The notes: generated by a model from the sequence alone, not told the origin. Counted from the first letter of the stretch, positions 1 to 8,012 are shown. The stretch: DNA of 64,000 nt from Devosia sp. 66-14 (GCA_001899085.1 MKVB01000006.1:691867-755866); one strand, 5' to 3'. Numbers and translations are program-made.

Positions 1-1903
1 GTTGCGAGGGCTCGATGAAGCTCGCCAGCGGTTTGCCGACTATGTCCTCTTCGACATGGCCAAGCACGATGCGGCCGTGCAGCGATACCGAGGTGATGGT
101 GCCCGAGCGATCGGCCGCGAGGAAACCGTCATCGGTGGTCTCGGCCGCCAGCTCGGCAAAGCTGCGAACGGCAGCCTCGTGGCCGATGCGGTTCTCGGCG
201 ATGCCGGCCGACAGCATCAGCGCCGGACGGCCATGCCAGGTGATCGACTGCAACCGTGCATTGACCGAGGCGAGACTGCCGTCGCGACGCACCAGTCGCG
301 TCACCGGTCCGGCGCCGGCGGCGTCCTCGGAGGGGAAGATGGCGGTGAGGCCGGCGGCGCGCAGGCTCTCGATCGACTCGTAGCCGGTGAGATCGGTCAG
401 CGCACGGTTGGCAAACAATACCTGCTGATCGCGGAACACCAGGATGCCCAGCGGCAACCGGTTGAGGATGAAGGTCTCGCCGGTCAGGTTGATCAGCGCG
501 CCATCATTGGCGGCGGTCGGCGGAGCGGCAGGCTCTTCGACCGGCGGGGCAGCGGGATGGGCGCTGACACGGTCGGTGAGGATGCGGCTCAGTTCATCGA
601 AATTGTAGCGCGACACCCGCTCGACGGTCTCGGCGTCCGGGATCGCGGCAGCCGTCTCGGTCGCCTCGTCTTCGGCCGGCGGCGGCGCCGCGAGGGGAGC
701 TTCCGGCCCCTCCTCCGCAATGGCGGCGAAGCCACGGCCGATCACGCGCCATGTCGTCGGCAGCGCGGCCTGCGGCTCTTGCGGTTCCTCCGGCGCAGCG
801 GCGCGTCCTTCCTCGTCGGCGAAGTCGATCAGGGCAGCAATGACATCGGGCTCGGGGACGGGCGGAACCACGGCTGACGGCTCGGCCGGCGGTTCGGGAG
901 CCGGCGGCGCGGCTTCGATCTCGACCGGCTCGGGCACCAGCGGCTGTTCCACCGCTGCGGGCGGCGGGCCGGCGAAGTGTTCGTCGCCGGGGCTGAGCGC
1001 GGTGTAGAGGCCGCCGTCATCGGCAAGGCGATCGAACAGCGAGGCGAGCGTACCCGGCACCTCGGGCGCAGCGGGAATCGGCTCGACCCAGTTGTCTTCC
1101 TCGGCGAGCACCGGCTCGTCGTCGGCGCGCTCGAGGGGCGGCAGACCCATGGGCAGCAGCGGTTCCGGCTCGGGCTCACCGGGCGTCGGCCGCGGCTGCG
1201 CGTCCTCGAGTTCGACCATCCCTTCGTCGGCACGGATCTCGCTGATCAGCGGCGCGCTTTCAGTAGCGGGGGATACACGCTCGAACAGCACCAGCATGGC
1301 GTCGTGCGGGCTGGCCTTGAAGCGGGTCAGCCGCAGGTTCGTGCCGGCAAACGCGATCGGGGCGTCACCGGCCTCGGCAGGCAGGCCTTCGCTCTCGATG
1401 ATGGGGCCGTAGTGCTCGAGGGCGTAGCGCGAGCCGCCGGCGATCTGGCCATCTTCACTGATCAGCAGAAACTCGGCGCCATCGGGCAGGAGCTTCGCCG
1501 CCAGCGCGTCGACGCGCAGCGGATCGTGCGCCTCGAGCAACTCGGGCTCGATCGGGTCGACGCCGACGATCAGCAGGCCGGCGCCGCCATCGGCAAGTTC
1601 GAGCGGCGTGCATGTGCAGGTGGTCGAGATCGGCCGTTCGCCGGCGAGGAACTGGATGCGGCTCAAACTGGCGCGCCCCATCGAGCCGAGCCGGATCAGG
1701 CGGGCGATCTGCCCCTTGATCGGTACGGCTTCGGGCGCCAGCTTCAGCCCGTGTTTCTTGATCTTGCCGTGGAAGTAGCGGGCCGCGTCATTGCGCCAGA
1801 GCAGCGTTTCGCCGTCCTGCGACCACAGCCATGCGGGGCGCACGTCGGCCCAATGCACCAGCACCAGCCGGGCCGTCGGCGATTTGATCCACTCTGCCTG
1901 CAC
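1..1903 (-). CDS. PAS-domain sensor kinase, N-terminal part (PdhS-like), cut by window edge
   Basis: Reading from a GTG at 1903 the frame stays open to the window edge, giving about 634 residues. AGGAAAAGA lies about 8 bases upstream as ribosome binding site. The first 100 residues (LVHWADVRPAWLWSQDG then LLWRN) look like the degenerate N-terminal sensor region of alphaproteobacterial cell-cycle kinases. A Pro/Glu/Ala-rich, probably disordered linker follows (about 210-460). A PAS domain occupies about 470-570, including FILNRLPLGILVFRDQQVLF and a TGYESIESL segment, and a second PAS begins near 575. The histidine-kinase core would lie outside the window, so kinase function is inferred from layout. 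PdhS or CbrA of rhizobia are the nearest models I recognise; a generic PAS kinase is the alternative. Confidence 0.6.
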   Translation of the reverse strand, partial: MQAEWIKSPTARLVLVHWADVRPAWLWSQDGETLLWRNDAARYFHGKIKKHGLKLAPEAVPIKGQIARLIRLGSMGRASLSRIQFLAGERPISTTCTCTPLELADGGAGLLIVGVDPIEPELLEAHDPLRVDALAAKLLPDGAEFLLISEDGQIAGGSRYALEHYGPIIESEGLPAEAGDAPIAFAGTNLRLTRFKASPHDAMLVLFERVSPATESAPLISEIRADEGMVELEDAQPRPTPGEPEPEPLLPMGLPPLERADDEPVLAEEDNWVEPIPAAPEVPGTLASLFDRLADDGGLYTALSPGDEHFAGPPPAAVEQPLVPEPVEIEAAPPAPEPPAEPSAVVPPVPEPDVIAALIDFADEEGRAAAPEEPQEPQAALPTTWRVIGRGFAAIAEEGPEAPLAAPPPAEDEATETAAAIPDAETVERVSRYNFDELSRILTDRVSAHPAAPPVEEPAAPPTAANDGALINLTGETFILNRLPLGILVFRDQQVLFANRALTDLTGYESIESLRAAGLTAIFPSEDAAGAGPVTRLVRRDGSLASVNARLQSITWHGRPALMLSAGIAENRIGHEAAVRSFAELAAETTDDGFLAADRSGTITSVSLHGRIVLGHVEEDIVGKPLASFIEPSQ

Positions 1904-1919
1904 GCGTACTCTTTTCCTG

Positions 1920-1942
1920 CTTTGTGCCAAATCGACACAAAG
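1920..1942. promoter_or_regulatory. inverted repeat upstream of the PAS kinase
   Basis: Perfect 7-base arms CTTTGTG and CACAAAG are separated by 9 bases, 17 bases before the GTG start of the kinase gene. The size and position suit an operator for a dimeric regulator or a leader hairpin. I cannot name the regulator. Confidence 0.35.
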
Positions 1943-1954
1943 CGAACTCGGAAC

Positions 1955-1969
1955 TTAATCTTCTCTAAA
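1955..1969. promoter_or_regulatory. possible CtrA-type box (7 of 8 bases)
   Basis: TTAA, seven bases, then TAAA matches the alphaproteobacterial CtrA consensus TTAA-N7-TTAA at seven of eight positions. It lies about 50 bases upstream of a PdhS-like kinase gene, where cell-cycle control would make sense. A chance match is possible, although AT-rich words are rare in this GC-rich sequence. Confidence 0.25.
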
Positions 1970-2127
1970 TATCCCGGGGCTTTGGCGGGGTCCATATCGC
2001 CCAGACATGGGCGGCCGTCATTCGCTGCCGATGGTTAAACCGGGGCTCGTCAACAGGGGGTGAAAACAGGCCAAATCGGCGCTTGCCAGCAGCGATAAGT
2101 GAAACTATGGTCCGCCGCGCTTGCCGG

Positions 2128-2204
2128 GCCGCCTTAGCTCAGTTGGTTAGAGCGCTAGATTGTGGATCTAGAGGTCCCCCGTTCGATCCGGGGAGGCGGT
2201 ACCA
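2128..2204 (+). tRNA. tRNA-His (anticodon GTG)
   Basis: All arms fold. The acceptor is GCCGCCT against AGGCGGT with a G1:U72 wobble. The D arm is GCTC/GAGC and the anticodon stem is CTAGA/TCTAG with loop TTGTGGA, so the anticodon is GTG at 2162-2164. The variable loop is AGGTC and the T arm is CCCCG/CGGGG with TTCGATC. CCA is encoded at 2202-2204. The discriminator is A73, not the C73 usual in bacterial tRNA-His, and position 72 is U. The base before the acceptor (2127) is G in the genome. U72 and A73 are the alphaproteobacterial pattern, read by a divergent HisRS such as the hisS product at 9275. Confidence 0.96.
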
Positions 2205-2301
2205 TTCCCGCATTGGCCCGGCACCAAGCAAAAATCCCCCGCTGAACTGATCTAGCGCTGGCCCATCCGGGTCCGGCGTCACCCGCACATGGAGCGAGGC
2301 G

Positions 2302-2838
2302 ATGGCCCGCGAGTTCATTCTGACCGGCGCCCCGGGCGCCGGGAAAACCGTCATCCTCAGGGCACTCGAAGCCCGGAGCGTCGAGGTGACCGAGGAGGCG
2401 GCGACCGACGTGATTGCCCTCGACCAGGGGCGCGGCATCGCCGAATCGTGGCGGCGACCGCAGTTCATCAGCGATATCGCCGCGCTGCAGCTGCTTCGCG
2501 CGGCGCGCCCTGCGGCCGGGGCGCTGCGCGTTGCAGACCGCTCGCTGATCTGCACCCTGGCGCTGGCCGAGTACCTGGAGCACCCGGTACCGGACCAACT
2601 CATCGAATCGATAACCGCGATGGTGGCCTCGTCGCAGTACGAGCGGCGGGTGCTGTTCGTGGAGCTCCTGGGGTTCATCACCAGGACCGAGGCCCGGCGG
2701 ATCAGCCTCGAGGATTCGATACGGTTCGAGCGGTTCCACAGCGAGACGTATGAGCGGTTTGGGTTCGAACTGGTGCGGGTCCCGCCGCTGCCGGTGGACG
2801 AACGGGTCGCCATGGTGCTGTCGCTGATCGGTCACTGA
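2302..2838 (+). CDS. AAA family ATPase
   Basis: 178 residues. A Walker A motif GAPGAGKT is at residues 9-16, close to the N terminus, as in small P-loop NTPases of the AAA_28 type (predicted nucleotide or cofactor kinases). The middle (DQGRGIAESWRRPQF, then VADRSLICTLALAEYLEHPV) fits a switch or lid region, and LFVELLGFI is a hydrophobic strand that could carry Walker B. There is no transmembrane segment. It stands alone downstream of tRNA-His and is preceded by GGAGCGAGG. The exact substrate cannot be read from the sequence. Confidence 0.8.
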   Translation: MAREFILTGAPGAGKTVILRALEARSVEVTEEAATDVIALDQGRGIAESWRRPQFISDIAALQLLRAARPAAGALRVADRSLICTLALAEYLEHPVPDQLIESITAMVASSQYERRVLFVELLGFITRTEARRISLEDSIRFERFHSETYERFGFELVRVPPLPVDERVAMVLSLIGH

Positions 2839-3120
2839 CTTGCCGCGACGATGAATGCGGTCTGAACGGCGCGTTCGCGAGGGGTTCAAGCGGCAGAGGG
2901 CAAGACGAAGGCAAGACTTCGTTCACCATGCCGCCGGGGCGCCAGATGTCCAGCCCGTTCAGACTGCTCACCACCGTCATCACCAGCAACGGCTGCGAAG
3001 GCACCGTTCGCCCCAAGTTCGAACTGACGTGGATTTGACTGGAAAATGACCCGAGCTCGCAGCAACCCGCCATATGCTCACGGCGTTATCGAACTGCACC
3101 GCCCGCATGGAGTATTCGCA

Positions 3121-3345
3121 ATGGATCGCCGCGCTTCGAGATTGACCTCACCGGCCGCGAGCCGCAGGGCCAAGTCGTGGCTGGCGGCGGCGCATGACGA
3201 GCGGCTGCGGCCCACTCATCCGGTTGCGCCGATCGACGCGCCGGAGCTGCCGATGGCGATCAGCTTCGAGGGCCTGACCAAGGCTGAACAACGCGCCGCC
3301 CTTGCAGCCTTCCCCGGCGGCCGGCGCTTCGTGCTGCAGGGCTGA
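3121..3345 (+). CDS. small hypothetical protein, 74 aa
   Basis: The start at 3121 is preceded by TGGAG at about 8 bases; an in-frame ATG at 3046 would add 25 residues of less convincing sequence. The N-terminal half is rich in Arg, Ser and Ala. The C-terminal half reads EGLTKAEQRAALAAFPGG and is probably helical. I recognise no family. It ends two bases before the stop of the convergent vWA gene. From 2839 to 3120 I see no other gene or site. Confidence 0.35.
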   Translation: MDRRASRLTSPAASRRAKSWLAAAHDERLRPTHPVAPIDAPELPMAISFEGLTKAEQRAALAAFPGGRRFVLQG

Positions 3346-3346
3346 G

Positions 3347-5212
3347 CTACTGCGACAGCCTGAGGTCCGAAATATTCTCGCCGATCTGCCGGAAAGCCGT
3401 CACCAGCCCCGCATTGTCGTTGGCCAGCTTGGCTTTGTCGGCGTCTGACGCACATTTCTTCAGCAGGTCGACGGCGTTGCCGGTGGTGCCGAGATTGAAG
3501 CCGACCGTGTAAACAACGATCTTTTGCTGTTTCATGTTGTAGCAGAGGTCCTCGGCCTGGCCGAACGGACCGCTCATCGTGCCGGTCGTGCCGTCAGGCG
3601 CATTGCAACCGGCGGTGCCGGTGTCCACGCCCTTGCAGTAGTCCGTGTTGTACTCGCCGTCCGTCATGATGATGACGATCTTGAGGGTGTTCGGAGCGTC
3701 GTACGCTGCGGGCTTGCTCTCGCTGCCTGTGGGGAAGAGCTCGCCAAAGTTCGGCGATACCAGGTACCAGGCCCAGGCCGTACCGATCTGGCCCGCCGTG
3801 CCGCCGCTCGCCTTGAGCGCGTCCTTAACCGTGTAGGCGTTCAGCTTGGTCTTGTCCGCGGTCAAGGGCAGAATCTTGGCCGGGTTGCCTGAACAGCTGC
3901 CATCGGAAGTGTAGTTGATGGACAGACGTGTCGTGCTTGGCGCCGTATCGGTAAAGCTGTTGGTCATGCGCTCGGTCGCGCAGTTGGCCGTCGCGAGGTA
4001 GGGTTTGGCGGATTTATAGCGATAGCGCGTGCAGCCATACCGCAGGCAGTAGGCGGAGCCACTGGAGGTGTAGGTGCTGTACGCGCCACCGCTTCCGTCG
4101 GTGCCGGTCAGTGTGAACGCATTGTCGCTGACCTTGGTTATCGTGTAGATCGGCTTGTTGTAAGTCGACGACCTGGTGTCAGTCGTGTCGTCGTAATTCA
4201 GCTGCGTCATGCCCTTGATACTGAAGAACAAAACGTACTCGCCGGTCGCCATCCCGTGCGCGTTCGACGTGACCTGCAGATCGCAGGTTGCGGTGTAACA
4301 ACGCTGAATGGTTCCGGTGTTGTTCGTTACCTTCGTGTAGTTACTGCTGCTGACGGCAACGCCGGCGACGGTCTGCAGCGAAAACTGCGTTCCATTGATT
4401 ACGACCACCCTATATTTCTTGCTGTTGACTTCGGTCATGCCGCTGACGCCGCTGATGTAGACAAAGTCACCGGTGGTGTAGCCGTGGTTGGCAGTGGTCG
4501 TGACAACCGCCGGGTTCGCTTTCGTGATGGTGCTGACGTTGCGCGAGACGCCGTTCTTCCAGTCGATCGCGCTTACGGCCGTCGGAGCCACAACAGCCCC
4601 GCGAGCGGTGTCCGCATAGGTTCCGGTGTTCACCGCCGTGGAGTACGGCACCAGCGCCATCTTGGAATAGGTCGGAACCTGCTCGTCCTTGACCACCAGA
4701 GGAATGAGCGTCGAGAGCGCCGTCTGCAAAGTGGTGATGCCGGTGGAGCCCATCGAGCCTGTGGTATCAAGCGCCACGGCGACCTCGAGATTGATGGAGC
4801 CGCGGGTGGCCTCGGAGGCGAGCTTGGTGGTCATCGTGGAGATGCCGATCAACTGCACGAAGGCCATGGGAACGGTGATCGTGCCATCGAGCTTGAGCGT
4901 GCCGCTGCCGGTCGTTGCCTTGGCGGAGACGACCTTAACGTTCAGGGTGCTGTCGTTCAGGCGCTCCTTGACCAGGTCTTCGGCAGACTTGCGCAGCTGC
5001 TCTTCGGTCTGGGTGTAGATCTTGGGTGCGAGGCCGAGGGCGGCGGAGTCGAGGGCGATCTGCGCCTTGGCGCGAGCCGTCTCCATGCCGGAATAATCCA
5101 CCGCGGCCCCTGCCATCGCAACGAGGACGATGGCCAGCAGGCCGAAGATGACCGCGAACACGCCGCGTTCATCGGCGTGGAACCGTTTGAGAAGTTCGAA
5201 AATGCCGCGCAT
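3347..5212 (-). CDS. TadG-like pilus-assembly protein with vWA domain and two inserted FCCH-like repeats
   Basis: 621 residues. The N terminus (DERGVFAVIFGLLAIVLVAM, about 14-34, then a long helix) is the membrane anchor of TadE/TadG-type pseudopilin-like proteins. A von Willebrand A domain carries the metal site DTTGSMG at 149-155 and resumes near IVIIMTDGEYNTDYC. Between the halves are two copies of a roughly 50-60 residue unit (about 237-285 and 311-372) with the pattern aNHGyttGDfVyIsGvsGMT-x-N, then a Tyr-Val strand and a F-LQ or FTLTG end. That resembles the FCCH-type repeats seen in phage structural and surface proteins. The protein is probably exported, membrane anchored and involved in Flp/Tad-type surface structures or adhesion. 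The other tad genes are not in this window. Confidence 0.82.
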   Translation of the reverse strand: MRGIFELLKRFHADERGVFAVIFGLLAIVLVAMAGAAVDYSGMETARAKAQIALDSAALGLAPKIYTQTEEQLRKSAEDLVKERLNDSTLNVKVVSAKATTGSGTLKLDGTITVPMAFVQLIGISTMTTKLASEATRGSINLEVAVALDTTGSMGSTGITTLQTALSTLIPLVVKDEQVPTYSKMALVPYSTAVNTGTYADTARGAVVAPTAVSAIDWKNGVSRNVSTITKANPAVVTTTANHGYTTGDFVYISGVSGMTEVNSKKYRVVVINGTQFSLQTVAGVAVSSSNYTKVTNNTGTIQRCYTATCDLQVTSNAHGMATGEYVLFFSIKGMTQLNYDDTTDTRSSTYNKPIYTITKVSDNAFTLTGTDGSGGAYSTYTSSGSAYCLRYGCTRYRYKSAKPYLATANCATERMTNSFTDTAPSTTRLSINYTSDGSCSGNPAKILPLTADKTKLNAYTVKDALKASGGTAGQIGTAWAWYLVSPNFGELFPTGSESKPAAYDAPNTLKIVIIMTDGEYNTDYCKGVDTGTAGCNAPDGTTGTMSGPFGQAEDLCYNMKQQKIVVYTVGFNLGTTGNAVDLLKKCASDADKAKLANDNAGLVTAFRQIGENISDLRLSQ

Positions 5213-5214
5213 GA

Positions 5215-5241
5215 CGCCGGAAAGCCCCCAGAATTCCGGCG
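5215..5241 (-). promoter_or_regulatory. hairpin directly before the TadG-like start codon
   Basis: CGCCGGAA pairs with TTCCGGCG around an 11-base loop that contains GGGGG on the coding strand. The stem ends two bases before the ATG at 5212. It could be the terminator of the upstream L,D-transpeptidase gene, but there is no T-run. Alternatively it controls translation of the vWA gene, because the only G-rich ribosome-binding candidate sits in the loop. Confidence 0.45.
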
Positions 5242-5263
5242 TCAGTGTCGCTGAAAATCCTAA

Positions 5264-5893
5264 CTAAAGCACAATCACCTTCGCGCCAATTTTGACGCGG
5301 GCGTACAGGTCTTCGACATCATCATTGACCATGCGGATGCAACCTGACGAGACGTCCTGGCCGATGGTCCAGGGCTCGTTGGTGCCGTGGATGCGGTAAA
5401 GGGTCGAGCCGATATAGATGGCGCGGGCACCCAGCGGATTGTTGATGCCGCCCGGCATATAGTCCGGCAGGTTGGGCTGGCGGCGCTTCATTTCGGCGGG
5501 CGGAGTCCAACCGGGCCACTCGCGCTTGTTGGAAACCTTGTGCGTGCCGCTCCACTCGAAACCGTCACGGGCGGTGCCGATGCCGTAGCGCATGGCCTTG
5601 CCGTCGCCGAGCACCAGATAGAGGTGCTTTTCGCCGGTGTTGACGATGATGGTGCCGGGCTTCTGGTTGGACTGGTAGGCCACGATCTGGCGGCGGAACT
5701 CGGGCGCCAGGCGCACCTTGTTGCTCTTCACCTTGTAGCCGGGACGCGGCTTGGTATCGTGCAGCGACGGGCGCGACAGATCGAACATGAACAGACCCTG
5801 CGCAGCGCTGGCCGTATCGGCAAACACCGAGAAGGACAGAAGGCAGGCAACGGCGGCGAGCACCGCCCGGGACGAACGCAGCATGGCACACAC
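5264..5893 (-). CDS. L,D-transpeptidase (YkuD/ErfK family), exported
   Basis: 209 residues. The start is a GTG at 5893 or, equally possible, the ATG at 5884; a signal peptide (AVLAAVACLLSFSVFADTASA) follows. The YkuD catalytic block reads RIHGTNEPWTIG then SSGCIRMVNDDVEDLY, so the catalytic Cys and upstream His are both present. Such enzymes make 3-3 peptidoglycan crosslinks or attach proteins to meso-diaminopimelate in the periplasm. The preceding beta-strand region (TIIVNTGEKHLYLVLGDGKA) is the normal domain start. It is followed on the same strand, 51 bases later, by the vWA gene. Confidence 0.92.
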   Translation of the reverse strand: MCAMLRSSRAVLAAVACLLSFSVFADTASAAQGLFMFDLSRPSLHDTKPRPGYKVKSNKVRLAPEFRRQIVAYQSNQKPGTIIVNTGEKHLYLVLGDGKAMRYGIGTARDGFEWSGTHKVSNKREWPGWTPPAEMKRRQPNLPDYMPGGINNPLGARAIYIGSTLYRIHGTNEPWTIGQDVSSGCIRMVNDDVEDLYARVKIGAKVIVL

Positions 5894-6094
5894 TCATCAG
5901 AATTGCGCGGACGCCCGGGGGGAACCCGGGCGCCGCACAGTATTGATGACAATATCCAATGCCGGGTGAAGGAAGGTGGTTAAGTGGATGTGAGGGAACG
6001 GCTCCGGGTTGCTGTTGATCCCACCGAAGCCGATCGGTGAAAATGCGCCGCCAACTCGGCGCTGCTGCGCGCCTCGCCCGTCCGGCCGGATCTG

Positions 6095-6574
6095 CTATGC
6101 CACCTTCTCGGCGAGAAGCTCGTCGAGGCGGTCGTAGCTTTGCGCCATGCCGTCGGTCATGCCGGTGAGCAGCACCTGATCGCGCACGTCCTCGCTTTCG
6201 AAGCTCATGGTGAGGGTGAGCGTGGTGCGACCGGCGTGTTCCTCGAAGGTCGTGGTAACCAATGCTTCGCCCGGAGTACCGATCATCCCCTCGGTGTGAA
6301 CGATCCGGGTCGGCGCCGCAATCTCGCGGAACTGGCCGGTGAAGCCGAACTCGGAACCATCCGCCGCGCTGCGCCAGATGTAGCGGTAGGCGCCGCCGAC
6401 GCGCAGGTCGATCTCGCACACGGGCATGCTCCAGCCCGGCGGGCCGAGTTGCCAGCGCTGAACCAGCTGCGGTCTGGTGTGGCAGGCGAACACCAGGTCG
6501 GCCGGCGCATCGAAACTGCGCGAAACGGTGACGGCGTTGGCGGACGGCTGGGTGACAGTCAAAGTCGCGGACAT
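6095..6574 (-). CDS. SRPBCC family protein (AHSA1-like)
   Basis: 159 residues, starting at ATG 6574 with GGAG 10 bases upstream. The START-like fold is recognised from SRSFDAPADLVFACHTRPQL, then WQLGPPGWSMPVCEIDLRVG and GGAYRYIW, and TTTFEEHAGRTTLTLTMSFE near the end, the usual Activator-of-Hsp90-homology-1 pattern. These proteins bind hydrophobic ligands and are often encoded with an ArsR-type regulator. No ArsR gene is present here. The frame can be extended upstream, but the extension runs opposite and across the neighbouring gene and is not convincing. Confidence 0.85.
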   Translation of the reverse strand: MSATLTVTQPSANAVTVSRSFDAPADLVFACHTRPQLVQRWQLGPPGWSMPVCEIDLRVGGAYRYIWRSAADGSEFGFTGQFREIAAPTRIVHTEGMIGTPGEALVTTTFEEHAGRTTLTLTMSFESEDVRDQVLLTGMTDGMAQSYDRLDELLAEKVA

Positions 6575-6605
6575 GGCAGATCTCCATCTATAACCTGAAT
6601 GTTCT

Positions 6606-6621
6606 ATAACGTATCGGTTAT
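6606..6621. promoter_or_regulatory. short palindrome upstream of SRPBCC gene
   Basis: ATAAC and GTTAT flank a 6-base spacer, with a further TATAAC direct copy at about 6590. AT-rich words are rare in this GC-rich stretch. This may be the promoter or operator of the SRPBCC gene, which starts at 6574. Confidence 0.3.
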
Positions 6622-6636
6622 GTATGGTCAAGCGCT

Positions 6637-7071
6637 CTAGAGGAGCACCTGCCCCGCCTCGGGCTCCTCGGGAATCTGCCAGCCATCGGGCAACAGCCGG
6701 CCGAGGGCTGCTGCGGCATGGGCGACGGTGAAGGGTTTGGTGAGCACTTCGCTGGCCCCCAACGCCTTGGCGCGGGCGATGGTTTCGCGGTTGGGATAGG
6801 CCGTGATCATGACCACCGGGACGCGACCATTGGCGGAAAAGCGTGGGTCGCGCATCACCTCGAGCAAGGCCGCACCGTTCATTTCCGGCATGTACCAATC
6901 CATGAACACGATGTCGTAGCGCGTCGCCTGGATGGCCCCTACGGCGGGCGCGGCGCCCGAGAGTTCATCGATCGTGACAAGGCCGAGCTTGCGCAGGGTT
7001 GCGGCCACGGCGGCGCGCGCATACGCGTTGTCGTCGACGACGAGCGCCTTGAGGTCCTGTGGCAGGATCAT
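6637..7071 (-). CDS. single-domain response regulator (CheY-like)
   Basis: 144 residues, all one receiver domain. The acidic pair is D13/D14, the phospho-acceptor D58 lies in IVFMDWYMPEMNG, with T90 and K112 (LTKPF) completing the site. There is no output domain, so it should act by protein-protein contact. No kinase gene is adjacent, and the partner cannot be named. Confidence 0.9.
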   Translation of the reverse strand: MILPQDLKALVVDDNAYARAAVAATLRKLGLVTIDELSGAAPAVGAIQATRYDIVFMDWYMPEMNGAALLEVMRDPRFSANGRVPVVMITAYPNRETIARAKALGASEVLTKPFTVAHAAAALGRLLPDGWQIPEEPEAGQVLL

Positions 7072-7215
7072 TGGCGTTTGGCCCCCCAGCCGATTCGCCA
7101 GTTATGGTGTCGGCGGATCGAAAGCGTGCGGACTTCCGATCGCACGTGAACCGGAAGGTCTCGCGACTTTCCAGACCTCGCTTGTGCGGGCTCATCTATT
7201 TACCGGGAGTTAACC

Positions 7216-7818
7216 ATGTCAACGCCGACCGAGGTGACGCGCTGCAGCTGGGCGGGGAGCGATGCGCTCTACCAGCACTATCACGACCGCGAATGGGGCC
7301 GGCCGGTGACCGACGACACCAGGCTGTTCGAAAAGCTCTGCCTCGAAGGCTTTCAATCCGGGCTGGCCTGGATCACCATCCTGAGGAAGCGCGAGAATTT
7401 CCGCGCCGCGTTCCACGGCTTCGATCTGAAGAAGGTTGCGGCGATGGATGAGGCCGATATTGAACGGCTGCTCCAGGATGCCGGCATCATCCGGCATCGC
7501 GGTAAAATCGCTTCGACGATCAACAACGCCAAACGGGCGCTTGAGCTGCAGCAGGAATTCGGCTCGCTGGCCGCCTATTTCTGGAGCTTCGAGCCCGAGC
7601 CGGTGCAGGGGCCGGTCGTCTCGGGCAGCATTCCGGCGGAGACCGCTGCCTCCAAGGCAATGAGCAAGGACCTGAGGAAGCGTGGGTTCTCGTTCGTGGG
7701 CCCGACCACCAGCTATGCCTTCATGCAGGCAATGGGGTTGGTGAACGACCATGTCGACGGGTGCTTCTGCCGTCAGGAGGCGGAGACCGAGCGAAATGCG
7801 CTGAAGCGGCCGAAGTAA
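7216..7818 (+). CDS. tag: DNA-3-methyladenine glycosylase I
   Basis: 200 residues, the usual length. It excises 3-methyladenine from alkylated DNA. The N-terminal RCSWAG, YHDREWG and LFEKLCLEGFQSGLAWITIL blocks are the family signature, and HVDGCFC near the C terminus supplies the His/Cys ligands of the structural zinc along with the N-terminal Cys and His. GFSFVGPTTSYAFMQAMGLV is the conserved helix before it. The start at 7216 follows CCGGGAGTTAACC (GGAG). Confidence 0.96.
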   Translation: MSTPTEVTRCSWAGSDALYQHYHDREWGRPVTDDTRLFEKLCLEGFQSGLAWITILRKRENFRAAFHGFDLKKVAAMDEADIERLLQDAGIIRHRGKIASTINNAKRALELQQEFGSLAAYFWSFEPEPVQGPVVSGSIPAETAASKAMSKDLRKRGFSFVGPTTSYAFMQAMGLVNDHVDGCFCRQEAETERNALKRPK

Positions 7819-7830
7819 CCGACCGGCCCC

Positions 7831-7864
7831 GGCCCCACCTCGGTGCAATGCGAGAGATGGGGCC
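7831..7864. terminator. hairpin between convergent tag and the small-gene cluster
   Basis: GGCCCCA pairs with TGGGGCC, with CCTC/GAG pairing inside, between the stop of tag (7818) and the stop of the 44-residue gene (7878). It is symmetrical enough to serve both strands, but there is no U-tract. Confidence 0.45.
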
Positions 7865-7877
7865 GGCCACCGGAGGG

Positions 7878-8012
7878 CTACCTGATCAGCAGCAGCGCCA
7901 TCAGTTCGAGCTTGGACAGCCTGAGTTGCGGGCGCAGCTCATCGTCGGGGTTGAGGGGCTGCTTCGGCTTTTGCGGGCTGCGGCGCAGGCCCGGCTTGCG
8001 GGGGAAGAACAT
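7878..8012 (-). CDS. 44-residue protein, paralogue of the next gene
   Basis: ATG at 8012 is preceded by AGAGGA with a 7-base spacer. The peptide begins MFFPRKPGLRR, has a Pro/Lys/Arg-rich middle and ends LSKLELMALLLIR. The end matches the 46-residue gene upstream, which finishes GLELMALFMSR, and both begin with Met-Phe and basic residues. The pair therefore looks duplicated and coding. No known family is recognised. It is 26 bases downstream of its paralogue, probably cotranscribed. Confidence 0.6.
   Translation of the reverse strand: MFFPRKPGLRRSPQKPKQPLNPDDELRPQLRLSKLELMALLLIR

Noticed and set aside
2-877. Long plus-strand open frame (291 codons)
   Set aside because: It lies opposite the PAS kinase gene, whose protein has clear domains; the plus-strand peptide is Arg/Gly-rich without motifs, as expected of a shadow in GC-rich DNA.
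2855-3049. Small plus-strand frame between the AAA ATPase and the 74-aa gene
   Set aside because: Arg/His-rich with no ribosome binding site or recognisable pattern; likely non-coding.
3347-5212. Phage origin of the TadG-like gene
   Set aside because: Only the inserted repeats look phage-like; the N-terminal anchor and vWA domain are chromosomal TadG type and no phage genes are nearby.
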